From NCBI GenBank assembly GCA_946902875.1, contig OX336337.1, forward strand, positions 2,294,001-2,358,000: DNA of 64,000 nt. Direction: 5' to 3'. Source of the stretch: Nematopogon swammerdamellus (Eukaryota > Arthropoda > Insecta > Lepidoptera > Adelidae). Below the pieces are notes generated by a model. The model worked only from the letters and a program-made list of their open reading frames with translations, searched no databases and was not told the DNA's origin. A program made the translations under genes and the position numbers. This document shows positions 9,615 through 18,545 of this stretch, piece by piece (within the stretch, counting starts at the first letter, position 1; each line of letters begins with the position of its first letter).

Positions 9615-9663
9615 CACAGAGCATGAAATGCGCGCGCCCGCGGTAGGTATTTGATGCTCTGTG
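9615..9663. mobile_element. 49-bp hAT-like mini-element
   Basis: CACAGAGCATGAAATG ... TTTGATGCTCTGTG is flanked on both sides by the 8-bp sequence GTTCTTGC (9607-9614 and 9664-9671). Terminal inverted repeats are CACAGAGCAT / ATGCTCTGTG. An 8-bp duplication is the hAT hallmark. A 298-bp relative with CACAGAGCAC ends is at 26878-27175. Confidence 0.85.
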
Positions 9664-9671
9664 GTTCTTGC

Positions 9672-9825
9672 TCAATAAATAGTGACAAAGGCGGACTGAA
9701 AGCCTAATAGCAGTTTTTACCAGTCATGCTATTATATTATGCCTGGGATTGAGGGAAATGTTGATGGGCAGTAAGAAATTAAATGAAAAAATTAAAAACA
9801 ATTATATCGCCTATTCCATGGGGAA
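9672..9825. other. Unassigned spacer
   Basis: AT-rich; nothing recognised. Confidence 0.3.
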
Positions 9826-10030
9826 TTCTCGGAGCAGCTGTTTAACGCGATCTCGCCGTCCCCTTTCCACCTCCGCACCACGCGCATCCCTACACGGTGG
9901 ACTTACCGCCGTCGCGTACTAACCGGTTCTGCAGATCTTTCCTCTACAGAACCGGTAAAGTCTGGAGCGCTCATATATTTCCCCCCAAGTACAGCCTCGG
10001 GTTCTTGAAGAGGGGCGTGAATAGGCACCT
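9826..10030 (+). pseudogene. LINE-B polymerase C-terminus, interrupted by a SINE
   Basis: The plus strand reads CSEELF-like remnants near 9832 (SEQLFNAI, as also at 22.97 kb, in a shifted frame), then HPYTVDLPPSRTNRFCRSF, LYRTGKVWSAHIFPPKY and SLGFLKRGVNRHL. This is the usual C-terminal tail of a non-LTR retrotransposon polymerase (arginine-rich SFL.RT..W..... FP..Y.L..FK..V pattern). The protein is then broken by SINE-T (10031-10312) and its final codons resume at 10313. It is 5'-truncated. The mirror copy at 15.0-15.2 kb continues without the SINE. Confidence 0.8.
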
Positions 10031-10312
10031 TTTTTTTTATGTAATCCGGTATGGTTGGCCGTGTCGGAGGGGCCAAAGCCAATATCACCTCCGGGCAGCC
10101 AATATCACCTTCGAGAAGGTAGGTGCCATACCGGAGACTTCCCTGGATTGCTGGCTATACTAGACTAGAGTAGAACACAACCGAGGCTGCTATGCGGCCA
10201 TCTTACATCCAGTACGGTGGTACCAACCCAGTCGGCTACAATTTAAGCCTACCACCTAGTAAAGGGCAAGGGAAGGGACCTACAATTTTACACCGGTTCC
10301 GAACGGTTCCGA
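10031..10312 (-). mobile_element. SINE-T, 5'-truncated, inserted in LINE-B
   Basis: Begins with the T run and ATGTAATCCGGTATGGTTGG and continues through the SINE-T body to the CGGTTCCGAACGG segment; the tRNA-like head is missing. A block, AGCCAATATCACCT, is duplicated within it. Short shared bases ACCT at both joins are consistent with a small target duplication but not proof. Confidence 0.85.
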
Positions 10313-10427
10313 ACCTGTCAGGCGGGCATGGCATTCGCAACCGCCGCATACGACCGAATCTCTATGGGCGTCATTAGACACCTTATGGGTGGATAGGCGT
10401 CACATGTCGCGCTTTCTATAAAAAAAT
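10313..10427 (+). pseudogene. LINE-B last codons and 3' UTR
   Basis: CTGTCAGGCGGGCATGGCAT continues the LINE-B frame after the SINE (LSGGHGIRNRRIRPNLYGRH, then a stop). The 3' UTR reads TAGACACCTTATGGGTGG to CGCGCTTTCTATAAAAAA. Other copies of this end are at 14.98 (minus), 33.7, 43.9 (minus), 57.1 and 60.35 kb. Confidence 0.75.
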
Positions 10428-10734
10428 ACAATATAATAAATTTAATTATATAATTTACTCTCAGTTAGGATAGGTTCAAAGATATAATCCGCTGACATTC
10501 TCCGTGTGTGCAAAAAACGCGAGCGGCCCCTGACGCGACTAACTAAATTAATATAATGGAGAGCATAATAAATATCGTAGAGAGAAGGAGAACGGTACGC
10601 GAAGTCGCTTCGACAATATTATTTTTGTGTGCGAGTCCTCTCCTCCCACAATCAGGGCGAGCCGAGGAGAGAAATGTATAGAATCGGCATCGCATTCAAT
10701 ATTAAAATAAAGATTTTTTTTTCAAATAAAAAAA
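10428..10734. other. Unassigned spacer
   Basis: No family recognised. It has GAGTCCTCTCCTCC and a partial complement GCCGAGGAGAGAAA near 10640-10675 and an A-rich end at 10715-10740. Confidence 0.35.
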
Positions 10735-10848
10735 AAAACGAAAAATTCAGTCCAAGCCGGACTGGCACCTCCTCGGCGCGGTGAAATTGGCTGCGCCTGA
10801 AGCTTCGACCTCGGGCAGAGAAACCCAGCTCGGAATAAATAAAATAGT
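10735..10848 (+). repeat. LINE-D 3' UTR, 5'-truncated
   Basis: GGACTGGCACCTCCTCGGCG ... GAAGCTTCGACCTCGGGCAG ... and an A-rich tail match the sequence that directly follows the LINE-D stop codon at 62.6 kb. Only the UTR is present. Confidence 0.8.
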
Positions 10849-10865
10849 TTTTTTTTAATACTGTC

Positions 10866-11072
10866 TATCGGCGAGTGTGTTTCCCGATACTTTAAAACTT
10901 TTGAGTCTTCAAACGCCGTATTAACAAGCTAGATAGCGCTTCTGTAGGCTGCAAATCTGCTGGCATGATGTCTCGCTGACCGTGATTTCGCGTGGTGAGA
11001 TGGATTTGACAGTTTCTGGTATCTTCGGTCCTTCGCCACAGCAGCCCATACTGGTTTTCATAACTGAGGTTG
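10866..11072 (+). pseudogene. LINE-E polymerase end and 3' UTR
   Basis: The plus strand encodes VFKRRINKLDSASVGCKSAG and MMSR then a stop, matching LINE-E ends at 46.8 kb and 62.0 kb (both minus). Before it, GECVFPDT survives in another frame, so it is shifted as well as truncated. The UTR continues through GTATCTTCGGTCC to CAGCCCATACTGGTTTTCAT. Confidence 0.7.
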
Positions 11073-11313
11073 TTGAGGTCAAACAAAAATGCGCCAAAAC
11101 AATACTACAAATATTTTTCTCTATTTCACTCTGTTTTCTCACCGTTTTTAAACGGTTTTATTTAGCTTGACTCCGTATATTTGTTTGTTTGTTACTATCT
11201 TTGTTTCAAATCTTGCGACAACTTTTTCAACTACTTCTACTGAACCGATTTTTATGAAACTTTGCACACACATTGAGTTCTCGTGACAATACAATATTAT
11301 GATAATTTCAACT
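11073..11313. other. Spacer leading into satellite
   Basis: Contains CTACTGAACCGATTTTTATGAAACTTTGCAC, split here as CTACTGAACCGATTTTTA and TGAAACTTTGCAC, a phrase common in lepidopteran repeats, just before the first satellite unit. It may belong to the same Helitron-derived structure as 14043-14408; this is inference. Confidence 0.35.
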
Positions 11314-14038
11314 TGGTAACGAGGGTCTGATGATGAAGTCAGGAGGTGGACAGTGGAACTCTTCAACCGTTACTAGTAACCCCCTCGAGTTTGGGCTCAT
11401 ATGGTTGGTTTGGAAGAGTGTCCCATACTTCTACCAATACACTTGGTGACGAGGGTCTGATGATGGAGTCAGGAGGTGTACAGTGGAACTCTTCAACCGT
11501 TACTAGTAACCCCCTCGATTTTGGGCTCATATGGTTGGTTTGGACGAGTGTCCCATACTACTACCAATACACTTGGTGACGAGGGTCTGATGATGGAGTC
11601 AGGAGGTGTACAGTGGAACTCTTCAACCGTTACTAGTAACCCCCTCGAGTTTGGGCTCATATGGTTGGTTTGGACGAGTGTCCCATACTTCTACCAATAC
11701 ACTTGGTGACGAGGGTCTGATGATGGAATCAGGAGGTGTACAGTGGAACTCTTCAACCGTTACTAGTAACCCCCTCGAGTATGAGCTCATTTGGTTTGTT
11801 TGAACGAGTGTCCTATACATCTACCAATACACTTGGTGACGAGGGTCTGATGTTGGAGTCAGGAGGTGAACAGTGGAACTCTTCAACCGTTACTAGTAAC
11901 CCCCTCGAGTTTGGGCTCATTTGGTTAGTTTGGACGAGTGTTCCATACTTCTACCAATACACTTGGTGACGAGGGTCTGATGATGGAGTCAGCAGGTGTA
12001 CAGTGGAACTCTTCAACCGTTACTAGTAACCCCCTCGAGTTTGGGCTCATTTGGTTGGTTTGGACGAGTGTCCCATACTTCTACCAATACACTTGGCGAG
12101 GGTCTGATGATGGAGTCAGGAGGTGGACAGTGGAACTCTTCAACCGTTACTAGTAACTCCCTCGAGTTTGGGGCTCATATGGTTGGTTTGGACGAGTGTC
12201 CCATACTTCTACCAATACACTTCGTGACGAGGGTCTGATGATGGAGTCAGGAGGTGTACAGTGGAACTCTTCAACCGTTACTAGTAACCCCCTCGAGTTT
12301 GGGCTCATTTGGTTGGTTTGGACGAGTGTCCCATACTTCTACCAATACACTTGATGACGAGGGTCTGATGATGGAGTCAGGAGGTGTACAGTGGAACTCT
12401 TCAACCGTTACTAGTAACCCCCTCATGTTTGGGCTAATTTGGTTGGTTTGGACGAGTGTCCCATACTTCTACCAATACACTTGGTAACGAGGGTCTGATG
12501 ATGGAGTCAGGAGGTGTACAGTGGAACTCTTCAACGGTTACTAGTAACCCCCTCGAGTTTGGGCTCAAATGGTTGGTTTGGACGAGTGTCCCTTACTTCT
12601 ACCAATACACTTGGTGACGAGGGTCTGATGATGGAGTCAGGAGGTGTACAGTGGAACTCTTCAATTGTTACTAGTAACCCCATCGAGTTTGGGCTCATAT
12701 GGTTGGTTTGGACGAGTGTCCCTTACTTCTACCAATACACTTGGTGACGAGGGTCTGATGATGGAGTCAGGAGGTGTACAATGGAACTCTTCAACCGTTA
12801 CTAGTAACCCCCTCGAGTTTGGGCTCATATGGTTGGTTTGGACGAGTGTCCCTTACTTCTACCAATACAATTGGTGACGAGGGTCTGATGATGGAGTCAG
12901 GAGGTGTACAGTGGAACTCTTCAACCGTTACTAGTAACCCCCTCGAATTTGGGCTCATATGGTTGGTTTGGACGAGTGTCCCATACGTCTACCAATACAC
13001 TTGGTGACGAGGGTCTGATGATGGAGTCAGGAGGTGTACAGTGGAACTCTTCAACCGTTACTAGTAATCCCCTCAAGTTTGGGCTCATTTGGTTGGTTTG
13101 GACGAGTGTCCCATACTTCTACCAATACACTTGGTGACGAGGGTCTGATGATGGAGTCAGGAGGTGTACAGTTGAACTCTTCAACCTTTACTAGTAACCG
13201 CCTTGAGTTTGGGCTCATTTGGTTTGTTTGAACGAGTGTCCTATCCCATACTTCTACCAATACACTTGGTGACGAGGGTCTGATGATGGAGTCAGGAGGT
13301 GTACAGTGGAACTCTTCAACCGCTACTAGTAACCCCCTCGAGTTAGGGGCTCATATGGTTGGTTTGGACGAGTGTCCCATACTTCTACCAATACACTTGG
13401 TGACGAGGGTCTGATGATGGAGTCAGGAGGTGTACAGTGGAACTCTTCAACCGTTACTAGTAACCCCCTCGAGTTTGGGCTCATATGGTTGGTTTAGACG
13501 AGTGTCCCATACGTCTACCAATACACTTGGTGACGAGGGTCTGATGATGGAGTCAGGAGGTGTACAGTGGAACTCTTCAACCGTTACTAGTAATCCCCTC
13601 AAGTTTGGGCTCATTTGGTTGGTTTGGACGAGTGTCCCATACTTCTACCAATACACTTGGTGACGAGGGTCTGATGATGGAGTCAGGAGGTGTACAGTTG
13701 AACTCTTCAACCTTTACTAGTAACCGCCTTGAGTTTGGGCTCATTTGGTTTGTTTGAACGAGTGTCCTATCCCATACTTCTACCAATGCACTTGGTGACG
13801 AGGGTCTGATGATGGAGTCAGAAGGTGTACAGTGGAACTCTTCAACCGCTACTAGTAACCCCCTCGAGTTAGGGGCTCATATGGTTGGTTTGGACGAGTG
13901 TCCCATACTTCTAGCAATACACTTGGTGACGAGTGTCTGATTATGGAGTCAGGAGGTGTTCAGTGGAACTCTTCAACCGTTACTAGTAACCCCCTCGAGT
14001 TTGGGCTCATTTGGTTTGTTTGGACGAGTGTCCCATAC
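11314..14038 (+). repeat. 130-bp satellite, about 21 copies
   Basis: Head-to-tail units of 130 bp carry GGTGACGAGGGTCTGATGAT, CAGTGGAACTCTTCAACCGT, TACTAGTAACCCCCTCGAG, GGTTGGTTTGGACGAGTGTC and ACTTCTACCAATACACTT. A few units differ in length, for example the one near 12090 that lacks GTGA. Each unit is open in one frame, but 130 is not a multiple of 3, so successive units change frame and no long protein results. A four-unit block of 526 bp (about 12960-13485) is repeated almost exactly at 13486-14010, a simple higher-order repeat. The last unit runs directly into a Helitron helicase fragment. Confidence 0.97.
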
Positions 14039-14042
14039 TTGT

Positions 14043-14408
14043 CGAACGCAAAAGTATGAAACAGACATACCATCTGTTCAAATTGATTTTGAAAGAGACG
14101 GCGGACACCATATCCATCCTGAGAGACGGATGTTACCGATAATTTTGTCATGGGCCTCTACTGTCCATAAAATGCAGGCCAGTACTGTTGACCGTGCTGT
14201 CGTGTATTTGGGCTCCAGACTATTTGAGGAGAGTCAAGCGTATGTTGCATTGAGTCGCGTAAAGTCTTTAGAAGAGTTATGTATTGAGGAGCTTGATTGT
14301 GAGTAATTGACAGGTAAGAAACCGAGTAACAAAGATGCAATGAGAGAGTTGGAAAGGATGACGAGTTTACGTTATGATATGAATGATACGAGCCAAAAAT
14401 CAAACTAA
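14043..14408 (+). pseudogene. Helitron helicase (Pif1/RecD-like) C-terminus
   Basis: The frame reads ERRMLPIILSWASTVHKMQA, then STVDRAVVYLG and QAYVALSRVKSLEEL, which are motifs V and VI of the Pif1-like helicase of Helitron Rep-helicase proteins. A TAA at 14304 ends the frame, but the same frame continues for 33 codons (LTGKKPSNKDAMRELERM...), which is the usual Helitron C-terminal tail, so the TAA is a nonsense mutation. Rep domain and most of the helicase are absent. Satellite units abut the fragment on the left. Helitrons replicate by rolling circle and often gather tandem repeats, which may explain the juxtaposition. Confidence 0.85.
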
Positions 14409-14420
14409 AAACGAGTAAAT

Positions 14421-14971
14421 AAAAAAATAGGTAAAAAAACTTTTAAGTTAAACGGTTTTATTAAAAATAAAAAACTAGAAAAAAAAACAGCTGTACAAAA
14501 AACTAGAAAATAATAAGGACACAAGCCTGGGCGTTCTTAAGATTTTACGTCTGGGTAAGAAATCGTGCAATACTCGCGTGCTGTCTTCTCATGTCGGATG
14601 CCAAAGGGCACATTGTGTCGCTGCGTCAGCGGAATAAGTAATAATTTGAGACTTTTAACAGACTAATATAAAAACGTGGGGCGTATAATATGCGTAATAA
14701 ATAACATGCGCCCCACGTTTTTATATTATTCTGTTAAAAGTCTCAATTTATTACTTATTCCGCTGACGCAGCGACACAATGTGCCCTTTGGCATCCGACA
14801 TGAGAAGACAGCACGCTAGTATTGCACGATTTCTTACCCAGACGTAAAATCTTAAGAACGCCCAGGCTTGTGTCCTTATTATTTTCTAGTTTTTTGTACA
14901 GCTGTTTTTTTTTCTAGTTTTTTATTTTTAATAAAACCGTTTAACTTAAAAGTGTTTTTACCTATTTTTTT
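14421..14971. repeat. 550-bp near-perfect palindrome
   Basis: Arms at 14421-14683 and 14708-14971 are reverse complements with only a few mismatches or indels; the loop is about 24 bases. The arms include AAGTTAAACGGTTTTATT, AGGACACAAGCCTGGGCGTT and CTGCGTCAGCGGAATAAGTA. No protein is evident. It lies between the Helitron tail and the A-rich end of a LINE-B copy on the minus strand. It may be a fold-back MITE or an inverted duplication. Confidence 0.95.
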
Positions 14972-15235
14972 TATGGATAGCTCGACATATGACATCGTTT
15001 CACCTACAAGTAGGTGTCTAACGATGTCCATTGACATTCTATTATGCACGGCGACTGCGAATGCCATGCCGGCGTGACAGGAGCCTTTTAACGCCCCTTT
15101 TGAAAAACCTCAGGCCGTACTTGGGAGGAAATAGATGGGCAGAGAGTGCGTTCCACATTTTCCGGATTTTTGAATAAAATACCTACAGAACCGGTTAAAT
15201 CACCGTATCTTCCCCTGTTAAAAATGTAGTGCATG
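14972..15235 (-). pseudogene. LINE-B polymerase C-terminus and 3' UTR
   Basis: Read from 15235 leftward: SKIRKMWNALSAHLFPPKYG, then LRFFKRGVKRLL and SRRHGIRSRRA, then stops, then the 3' UTR (TAGACACCTACTTGTAGGTG ...) and an A run at 14972. It matches the LINE-B end at 9.8-10.4 kb and shows the uninterrupted order that the SINE splits there. 5'-truncated, with in-frame stops after SRRA. Confidence 0.8.
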
Positions 15236-15516
15236 CCCACGATTTTGTTGGTAACGATAAAGATACATGCAGTGTACTAAATGCCGTCTCTAGATGTTGA
15301 TCTCACTGGGGGGAAGCTAATTGGAAGGTTGCGTGGGTTACACAGCTTACGTATCTAGAACCTGCGTAAGTTTACGAATTTAATTGCTCGTTTGACTATA
15401 TGAAACATTCGGAGATAGTAACACGTGTAGAAAACACTACCTATTACAAAATCATATACAGTAGTTATTAAAAAAAATTTGGTTTAAAGAATCTTTATTG
15501 ATCTCAAAGAACGTCA
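15236..15516. other. Unassigned spacer
   Basis: AT-rich; nothing recognised. Confidence 0.3.
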
Positions 15517-15566
15517 TTTTTTTTTTATGTAATCCGGTATGGGTGGCTGAGTTGGAGGGGCATGTA
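15517..15566 (-). repeat. SINE-T 3' end fragment
   Basis: T run, ATGTAATCCGGTATGGGTGG and CTGAGTTGGAGGGGC match the SINE-T 3' end on the minus strand; truncated after about 50 bases. Confidence 0.7.
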
Positions 15567-15567
15567 A

Positions 15568-15815
15568 ACAATAAACCTTATCGAAGAATGTAAGTAACTA
15601 TGTAAGGGCGAGGCCGAAAGCCGAGCTTGGTTCAAGTTAAGGATATTCTTCTCCATAAAAGTAAGTAAATAAGGGCGAGGGCGAAGGCCGAGCTGCGTTT
15701 AGGTAAACGATAAAACTTCTCCCGCCATCAGGCCTAACCTTGACTTGCTATCTTACACAGAATATAGTATCGTTTACGCTAACGCAGCGCGGCGTTCGGC
15801 AGCGCCCTAACTTAC
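15568..15815. repeat. Short, decayed fold-back array
   Basis: Two plus-oriented units (GGGCGAGGCCGAAAGCCGAG; GGGCGAGGGCGAAGGCCGAG) face one minus-oriented unit (AACGCAGCGCGGCGTTCGG). This is a small version of the fold-back elements at 2.8 and 57.3 kb, without the central frame. Confidence 0.6.
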
Positions 15816-15825
15816 TTGTAAGGCA

Positions 15826-16066
15826 TGAAGACCGGCTGTATGAATCGGTGGAAAGACCAGTGCCAAGGTGATAGTGTGTCTAGCCTGTCGCCCTTTAGCA
15901 CGGCACCTCTTCCTTATACCTGATGATTAGTTGACCTACTTATGGATGTAATTAATAATTATACAATAACCACCGCGTTTCGTGAAGTATTCGGACAAGA
16001 TAACCATCAAGCAGCATTAAAGGCATGAAGGTGCATGAATCGGTGGAAAGACCATACCAAGGTGGT
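15826..16066 (+). repeat. P-repeat fragments, two
   Basis: 15826-15922 carries GAATCGGTGGAAAGACC ... CTGTCGCCCTTTAGCACGGC; 15960-16066 repeats TATTCGGACAAGATAACCAT ... GAATCGGTGGAAAGACC. Two diverged partial copies in the same direction. Confidence 0.65.
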
Positions 16067-16530
16067 TAAACCGTTTTCCGTTATAATAATAATAAAAACA
16101 TTATAATAATAATAAAAAAGGTTGTAAGTACGCCATAATAATACAAAAATATAAAAACAAATTACCTATATCTATGTACTATCTGGGCAATATCTATTTG
16201 CGCCGCTTAGTTACCGCGCAGTGCGGTCTCGCATTTATAGGGGCGGGTCCACGACCTACGGTGCTTTCAAGGCGACCTCGGCCGCGACCCACACACGCCC
16301 AATTACACTTCGATCGGCCGACGACGCGGTCTAGCTGGCCATTAGTTACGCTGGGAATAAAATAAATGTAAATGAAAGTAAATGATACTTACCTTCCCTA
16401 TATACGATTACCTCACATTTATGTAAGTCTAATGTGTGATTTTTAGGATTCCGTATCCGCACAGCAGCCTGAAAAAACACCCACAAAAAAAGAAAAAAAA
16501 ATTCAGATAGCCTCGTGACATGATTAGTTG
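16067..16530. other. Unassigned spacer with GC-rich patch
   Basis: 16190-16340 is GC-rich (GGGGCGGGTCCACGACC) in AT-rich surroundings. Not recognised as a repeat; no exon supported. Confidence 0.35.
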
Positions 16531-16905
16531 TCAGCCTCGGTAGCTCAGTGGTGCGGTCAGTCTGTTGTTAGGGCGCGGTCAGTACTTGGATGGGTGACCG
16601 CTCAACCGTCGGAGGCAGGCTGTGGTTCGATTCCACGTAAAACTGTACGTTATTTTCGTGTTCTTTTCCTTCCTATCTAACTACCTACCTAACCTAACTA
16701 GGTGGTAGGGTTTATCCCACCCGGGTTGGTACCACCGCACTGAATGAAACTTAGGCTATGTAAATAGGTCGTGTTTTCCGTCCAGTTCAGTGTAGCTGAC
16801 ATGAAATGAAGGGAAGCACTGACATGGCACCTAGTTCACCCGGTGTTATGGGCTAACATAACGGATGTTGTAGGCGATGTAGCTAACAGTGTCAGCTTAC
16901 GTAAA
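16531..16905 (+). mobile_element. SINE-5S, full-length form
   Basis: Head: GCCTCGGTAGCTCAGTGG (tRNA-type A box), then GCGCGGTCAGTACTTGGATG and GGTGACCG, which match the internal control region of 5S rRNA, then GTGGTTCGATTCCACG (B-box-like). Body: TACCTAACCTAACTAGGTGG, GGGTTGGTACCACCGCACTG; tail: GTCAGTGTAGCTGACATG-like, ending GTGTCAGCTTACGTAAAAAA. Non-coding, Pol III-type retroelement. Confidence 0.85.
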
Positions 16906-17214
16906 AAACCGGCCAAGTGCGAGTCGAACTCGCGCACCGGGGGTCTCGTATCGCCATGTCACGGCTAGCGCTACTCACGCCATCTAGATGGCGTGTTATG
17001 AAATGCTTCATATTAGTTAATGCCATGCTTCATAATATATTCGGTAGATGGCGCGCGCGCATACACTTTTTGGTTTCTTCTATGGGAACCCCCGTGAATT
17101 TTTTACTGTTTCTTATTTTTATTATTTGTTGTTATATCGGCCATATTTTTTTTAAAACACATTTTTTGTGAAAATTTCAACGACGGACGGACGGACGGAC
17201 GGTCGGACAGACAT

Positions 17215-17256
<42 letters not shown>

Positions 17257-17323
17257 GGCGTAGGCTTAGTAATAGGGTTCCGTATCTGATACGGAACCCT
17301 CCGTATCTGATACGGAACCCTAA
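16906..17323 (+). repeat. G-repeat, full length
   Basis: Starts AACCGGCCAAGTGCGAGTCG, continues ATCGCCATGTCACGGC, GGTAGATGGCGCGCGCGCAT, ATTTGTTGTTATATCGGCC, a long GACA/GACG run (17170-17255), and ends GGCGTAGGCTTAGTAATAGG then a doubled GTATCTGATACGGAACCCT. The GTTCGACTCGCACTTGG start (minus strand) resembles a tRNA T-arm. Confidence 0.85.
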
Positions 17324-17334
17324 AAAAGGGGTGT

Positions 17335-17476
17335 TGTAAGAATACAAGAAACGTGCTAAGAATCAATCAGTTACTTCGCGCTATTAAATAATAGATGGCG
17401 CCACAGGTACTTTACATCGCAGGCAGACCAAATATAGACGGATATGGTTTTTTGACAGGTATTTTATAGCGGATCT
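17335..17476 (-). repeat. G-repeat variant, left part, split by MITE
   Basis: The segment GATGGCGCCACAGGTACTTT ... GACAGGTATTTTATAGCGGATCTA also occurs, inverted and uninterrupted, at 25670-25775. Here it is split at TA by the element at 17478-17927. Confidence 0.7.
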
Positions 17477-17477
17477 A

Positions 17478-17927
17478 CAGGGTGCTAAAACGGCGAGTAC
17501 ATTAATTTCGCCAGCGCAATCCTCATGTTTTTCCGAGGCAAAAAAGCAAATAAAGTTTTTCTCTAAAGTGTCTAGTTTTCGAGATATGAATTTTTGAAAT
17601 GTATGTTTTCGTCTAGTGTAATTTAACGCGTAGTTACCGCTCCGCACCCTCCGCCTGCCGACCTTCAGTCCTCCACTCACATAGCTAACACCCGCCCCTC
17701 CCGCCAACACCTCCGTCCGAGGCGCTCACGTCTCACCCGCCCTTCCCCCCTCCGCGCCGACCTGTTGTCATTAGATCATTTTTAGACTAAAATAATCAAT
17801 TAGTTTGTATGAAAACTGTAACTTTTTATTTAAAGGGAATTCAGAAAAAAGTTATTTGACTTTTTTGTTACTCTTGATCCCAATAATCATTTCCTAAATT
17901 TAATGTACTCGCCGTTTTTACACCCTG
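17478..17927. mobile_element. 450-bp MITE with CAGGGTG ends, TA duplication
   Basis: Inverted ends CAGGGTGCTAAAACGGCGAG / CTCGCCGTTTTTACACCCTG (about 30 bp) are flanked by TA on both sides. The uninterrupted site exists at 25.67 kb. TA duplication suggests Tc1/mariner-type mobilisation. A partial relative is at 36455-36661. The 60-70-aa frames inside are not protein-like. Confidence 0.85.
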
Positions 17928-18011
17928 TATAGACTCGCACTTGATGATTAGCTAGTTACATCACCTACCTACTGTCTCGAGATAGTAGATTGTGTAGGGG
18001 TGCATTCAAAG

Positions 18012-18410
18012 ATTGTCAGTCAGCGTGTAAGCGTCCACTGCTGGACATACGCCTCTCCAATTTTCCTCCAGTCCTCCAGGCCAGCAGGTCTATTCTTGTA
18101 AATTCTGACAGCGGAATCGCTGTTGTGGCGCTGAGAGCCACTTACCAAAGCGGCTCTCAGCGCCACGTCAGCGCTGATTCCGCTGTCAGAATTTACAAGA
18201 ATAGACCTGCAGGTCTTCAGCGGTACGGAACCACTGCTTTCCGCCGACGTACTTGATGTCGTCGTCTCACCTGGCGCGTGGTCTTCCCACACTCCGTTTT
18301 CCTGTCCATGGCCGCCAGTGTAGGACACGGTTACTCCAACGGTCGTCGTATCTTCGGTTGACGTGCCCAGCCCACTGCCACTTGAGCTTAGCCACCCGGT
18401 ATCCAATATC
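18012..18410 (-). pseudogene. LINE-A polymerase C-terminus, broken by hairpin and stop
   Basis: On the minus strand: LKWQWAGHVNRRYDDRWSN, RVLHWRPWTGKRSVGRPRAR, stop (TGA for an expected W), DDDIKYVGGKQWFRTAED, then the 127-bp hairpin, then EDWRKIGEAYVQQWT. This is the C-terminal tail of a lepidopteran non-LTR endonuclease/reverse transcriptase, conserved as WAGH..R..D.RW ... GRP..RW.DD. The stop and the hairpin inactivate it. Smaller LINE-A pieces lie at 32380-32480 and 56163-56212. Confidence 0.85.
18084..18210. mobile_element. 127-bp fold-back insertion
   Basis: Arms 18084-18139 and 18152-18210 (GCAGGTCTATTCTTGTAAAT, CTGACAGCGGAATC, GGCGCTGAGAGCC and complements) surround a 12-base loop. 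It interrupts the LINE-A frame between ...FRTAED and EDWRKIGEA, so it is a real insertion rather than part of the LINE. Confidence 0.85.
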
Positions 18411-18545
18411 GACTACTAGAATCGTTCTAGATCAACTACTTTGGTGCGTCGGTTTCGGTTCAAAGATTGAAAAAGCCTCTGTGACGGACGGACGGACACC
18501 GGAGTGATCTTATAATGGTTCCGTTTTTCCTTTTAACGTACGTTT
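18411..18545. other. Short spacer with GACGGACG end of a G-repeat
   Basis: GACGGACGGACGGACACCGG near 18482 is a trace of the G-repeat run. Nothing else. Confidence 0.35.

Noticed and set aside
11346..14038. Many 60-77-codon open frames repeated every 130 bp (YSGTLQPLLVTPSS type)
   Set aside because: They are the satellite unit read in rotating frames. 130 is not a multiple of three, each ends in a stop within two units, and there is no codon-like bias.
11314..14038. CRISPR-like regular array
   Set aside because: The whole 130-bp unit is repeated, there are no unique spacers, and the genome is eukaryotic.
14868..15077. 69-codon frame over the palindrome edge
   Set aside because: Antisense to LINE-B and to a palindrome arm; hydrophobic runs are translated T tracts.
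16531..16640. A real 5S rRNA gene
   Set aside because: Only about 45 bases match 5S; the first and last thirds of 5S are missing and the element has a SINE body and A tail, in many copies.
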